Assembly: GCA_946481075.1 (NCBI GenBank)
Contig: CAMLMC010000001.1
Location: 1,116,001-1,180,000, forward strand
Direction: 5' to 3'
DNA length: 64,000 nucleotides
DNA from: an uncultured Alphaproteobacteria bacterium
GTDB lineage: Bacteria; Pseudomonadota; Alphaproteobacteria; Micavibrionales; Micavibrionaceae
The notes under the pieces were generated by a model. That model searched no databases. It had not been told where the DNA came from and saw only the letters and a list, made by a program, of their open reading frames with translations. Both the position numbers and the translations under genes were made by a program. Positions 63,762 through 64,000 of the stretch are shown piece after piece. Each line of letters starts with the position of its first letter. Position 1 is the stretch's first letter.

Positions 63762-63819
63762 GAACTTAACGATGAGCGGTAATAAATACCGCCATAAATA
63801 AAGAACCAGGGAGGTTCTG

Positions 63820-64000
63820 ATGGTAAAACTCGTATCCAAGGCTGGGTCGGCCCTGAAAAGGCTCGCCCCCGCTATGAGAGAGAGTATCAGACCGGCGATT
63901 GGAACAAGGTCAGAGGTTTCACCGGCTGGGAACAAAAGAATGGCGGGTTTGAGCGAGTTTTACAGGCTCGCGATGCTCGGTGGAGACACCTACTACAGGA
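63820..64000 (+). CDS. Start of an unknown gene (cut by the window end)
   Basis: The frame begins MVKLVSKAGSALKRLAPAMR at ATG 63820 with a strong RBS (AGGGAGG, 6 bases upstream) and stays open to the window end (60 codons). The visible part is basic and amphipathic (ESIRPAIGTRSEVSPAG, EFYRLAMLGGDTYYR). No family can be named from this part. Its own promoter and AT-rich upstream DNA suggest a separately controlled gene. Confidence 0.65.
   Translation, partial: MVKLVSKAGSALKRLAPAMRESIRPAIGTRSEVSPAGNKRMAGLSEFYRLAMLGGDTYYR

Larger units (their letters stand above)
63522..63819 (+). other. AT-rich intergenic region with paired repeats
   Basis: The stretch of about 298 bases between the SLT-type gene and the last gene is clearly AT-richer than the rest. 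A hairpin (CCCCCGGTAA/TTACTGGGGG, 63547-63571) may end the SLT gene. The 12-base word TCAACTATAGAT occurs twice, about 85 bases apart. The promoter for the last gene is listed separately. No further gene is visible. Confidence 0.5.

Overview
The window looks like chromosomal DNA of an alphaproteobacterium with moderate GC. The pointers are an ETF-ubiquinone oxidoreductase end, SapC- and CysQ-type genes, a Sel1/coiled-coil cell-pole-type protein, many hybrid histidine kinases, and a set of GGAAC-N16-[C/G]GTT promoters typical of the alphaproteobacterial EcfG general stress response. A predatory Micavibrio-like lineage would fit, but this is a guess from gene style; no 16S gene or other decisive marker is present. 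There is one tRNA (Gln, UUG), no rRNA, no CRISPR array and no insertion sequence.

Layout. 0-3 kb: end of ETF-QO, a TPR lipoprotein and ispE. 3-4.3 kb: a 38-residue lysine-rich ORF on the minus strand, tRNA-Gln and a methyltransferase. 4.3-9.7 kb (minus): a signalling operon read as REC protein, degenerate GGDEF/EAL-like protein, FIST sensor, hybrid kinase with Hpt. 10.3-12.2 kb: Sel1-repeat membrane protein. 12.3-20 kb (minus): an RND efflux pump with its adaptor, an ABC-F ATPase and a TolC-type outer membrane channel. 20.2-31.9 kb (plus): a tightly overlapping six-gene operon with a large acidic collagen-like/repeat protein, two ABC exporter subunits (one lacking its catalytic motifs), a HlyD adaptor, a response regulator with an RsbW-like kinase output, and a 1093-residue hybrid kinase. 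This looks like a type I secretion system with its own signalling pair; the divergent TolC is the natural third component. 31.9-42.1 kb: Fur/Zur regulator, bacterial alpha-2-macroglobulin with pbpC, and a phosphohexomutase.

42.1-49.5 kb is a stress island: small lipoproteins (glycine-zipper, entericidin-like), a PRC-barrel protein, DUF883/ElaB- and YqjE-like membrane proteins, a DUF1328 protein, an OmpR-type regulator, an ECF sigma factor, a CHASE3 hybrid kinase and a 60-residue anti-sigma-like protein. Seven candidate EcfG-type promoters, read by eye, precede seven of its transcription units. This suggests one coordinated general-stress regulon, with the local ECF factor as a candidate driver.

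50.2-56.2 kb holds the best candidate for an undescribed system: a structured leader with tiny ORFs, a 599-residue coiled-coil protein, a two-domain ClpB-like AAA+ protein with no N domain and an altered first ATPase domain, a single-span membrane protein and a glycine-zipper membrane protein, all in one operon. 56.2-64 kb: cysQ and ugd, SapC-family protein, an HTH/coiled-coil protein, a Cys-rich secreted protein, a DmdC-type acyl-CoA dehydrogenase, a palindromic repeat, a lytic-transglycosylase-like protein and the start of an unknown gene.
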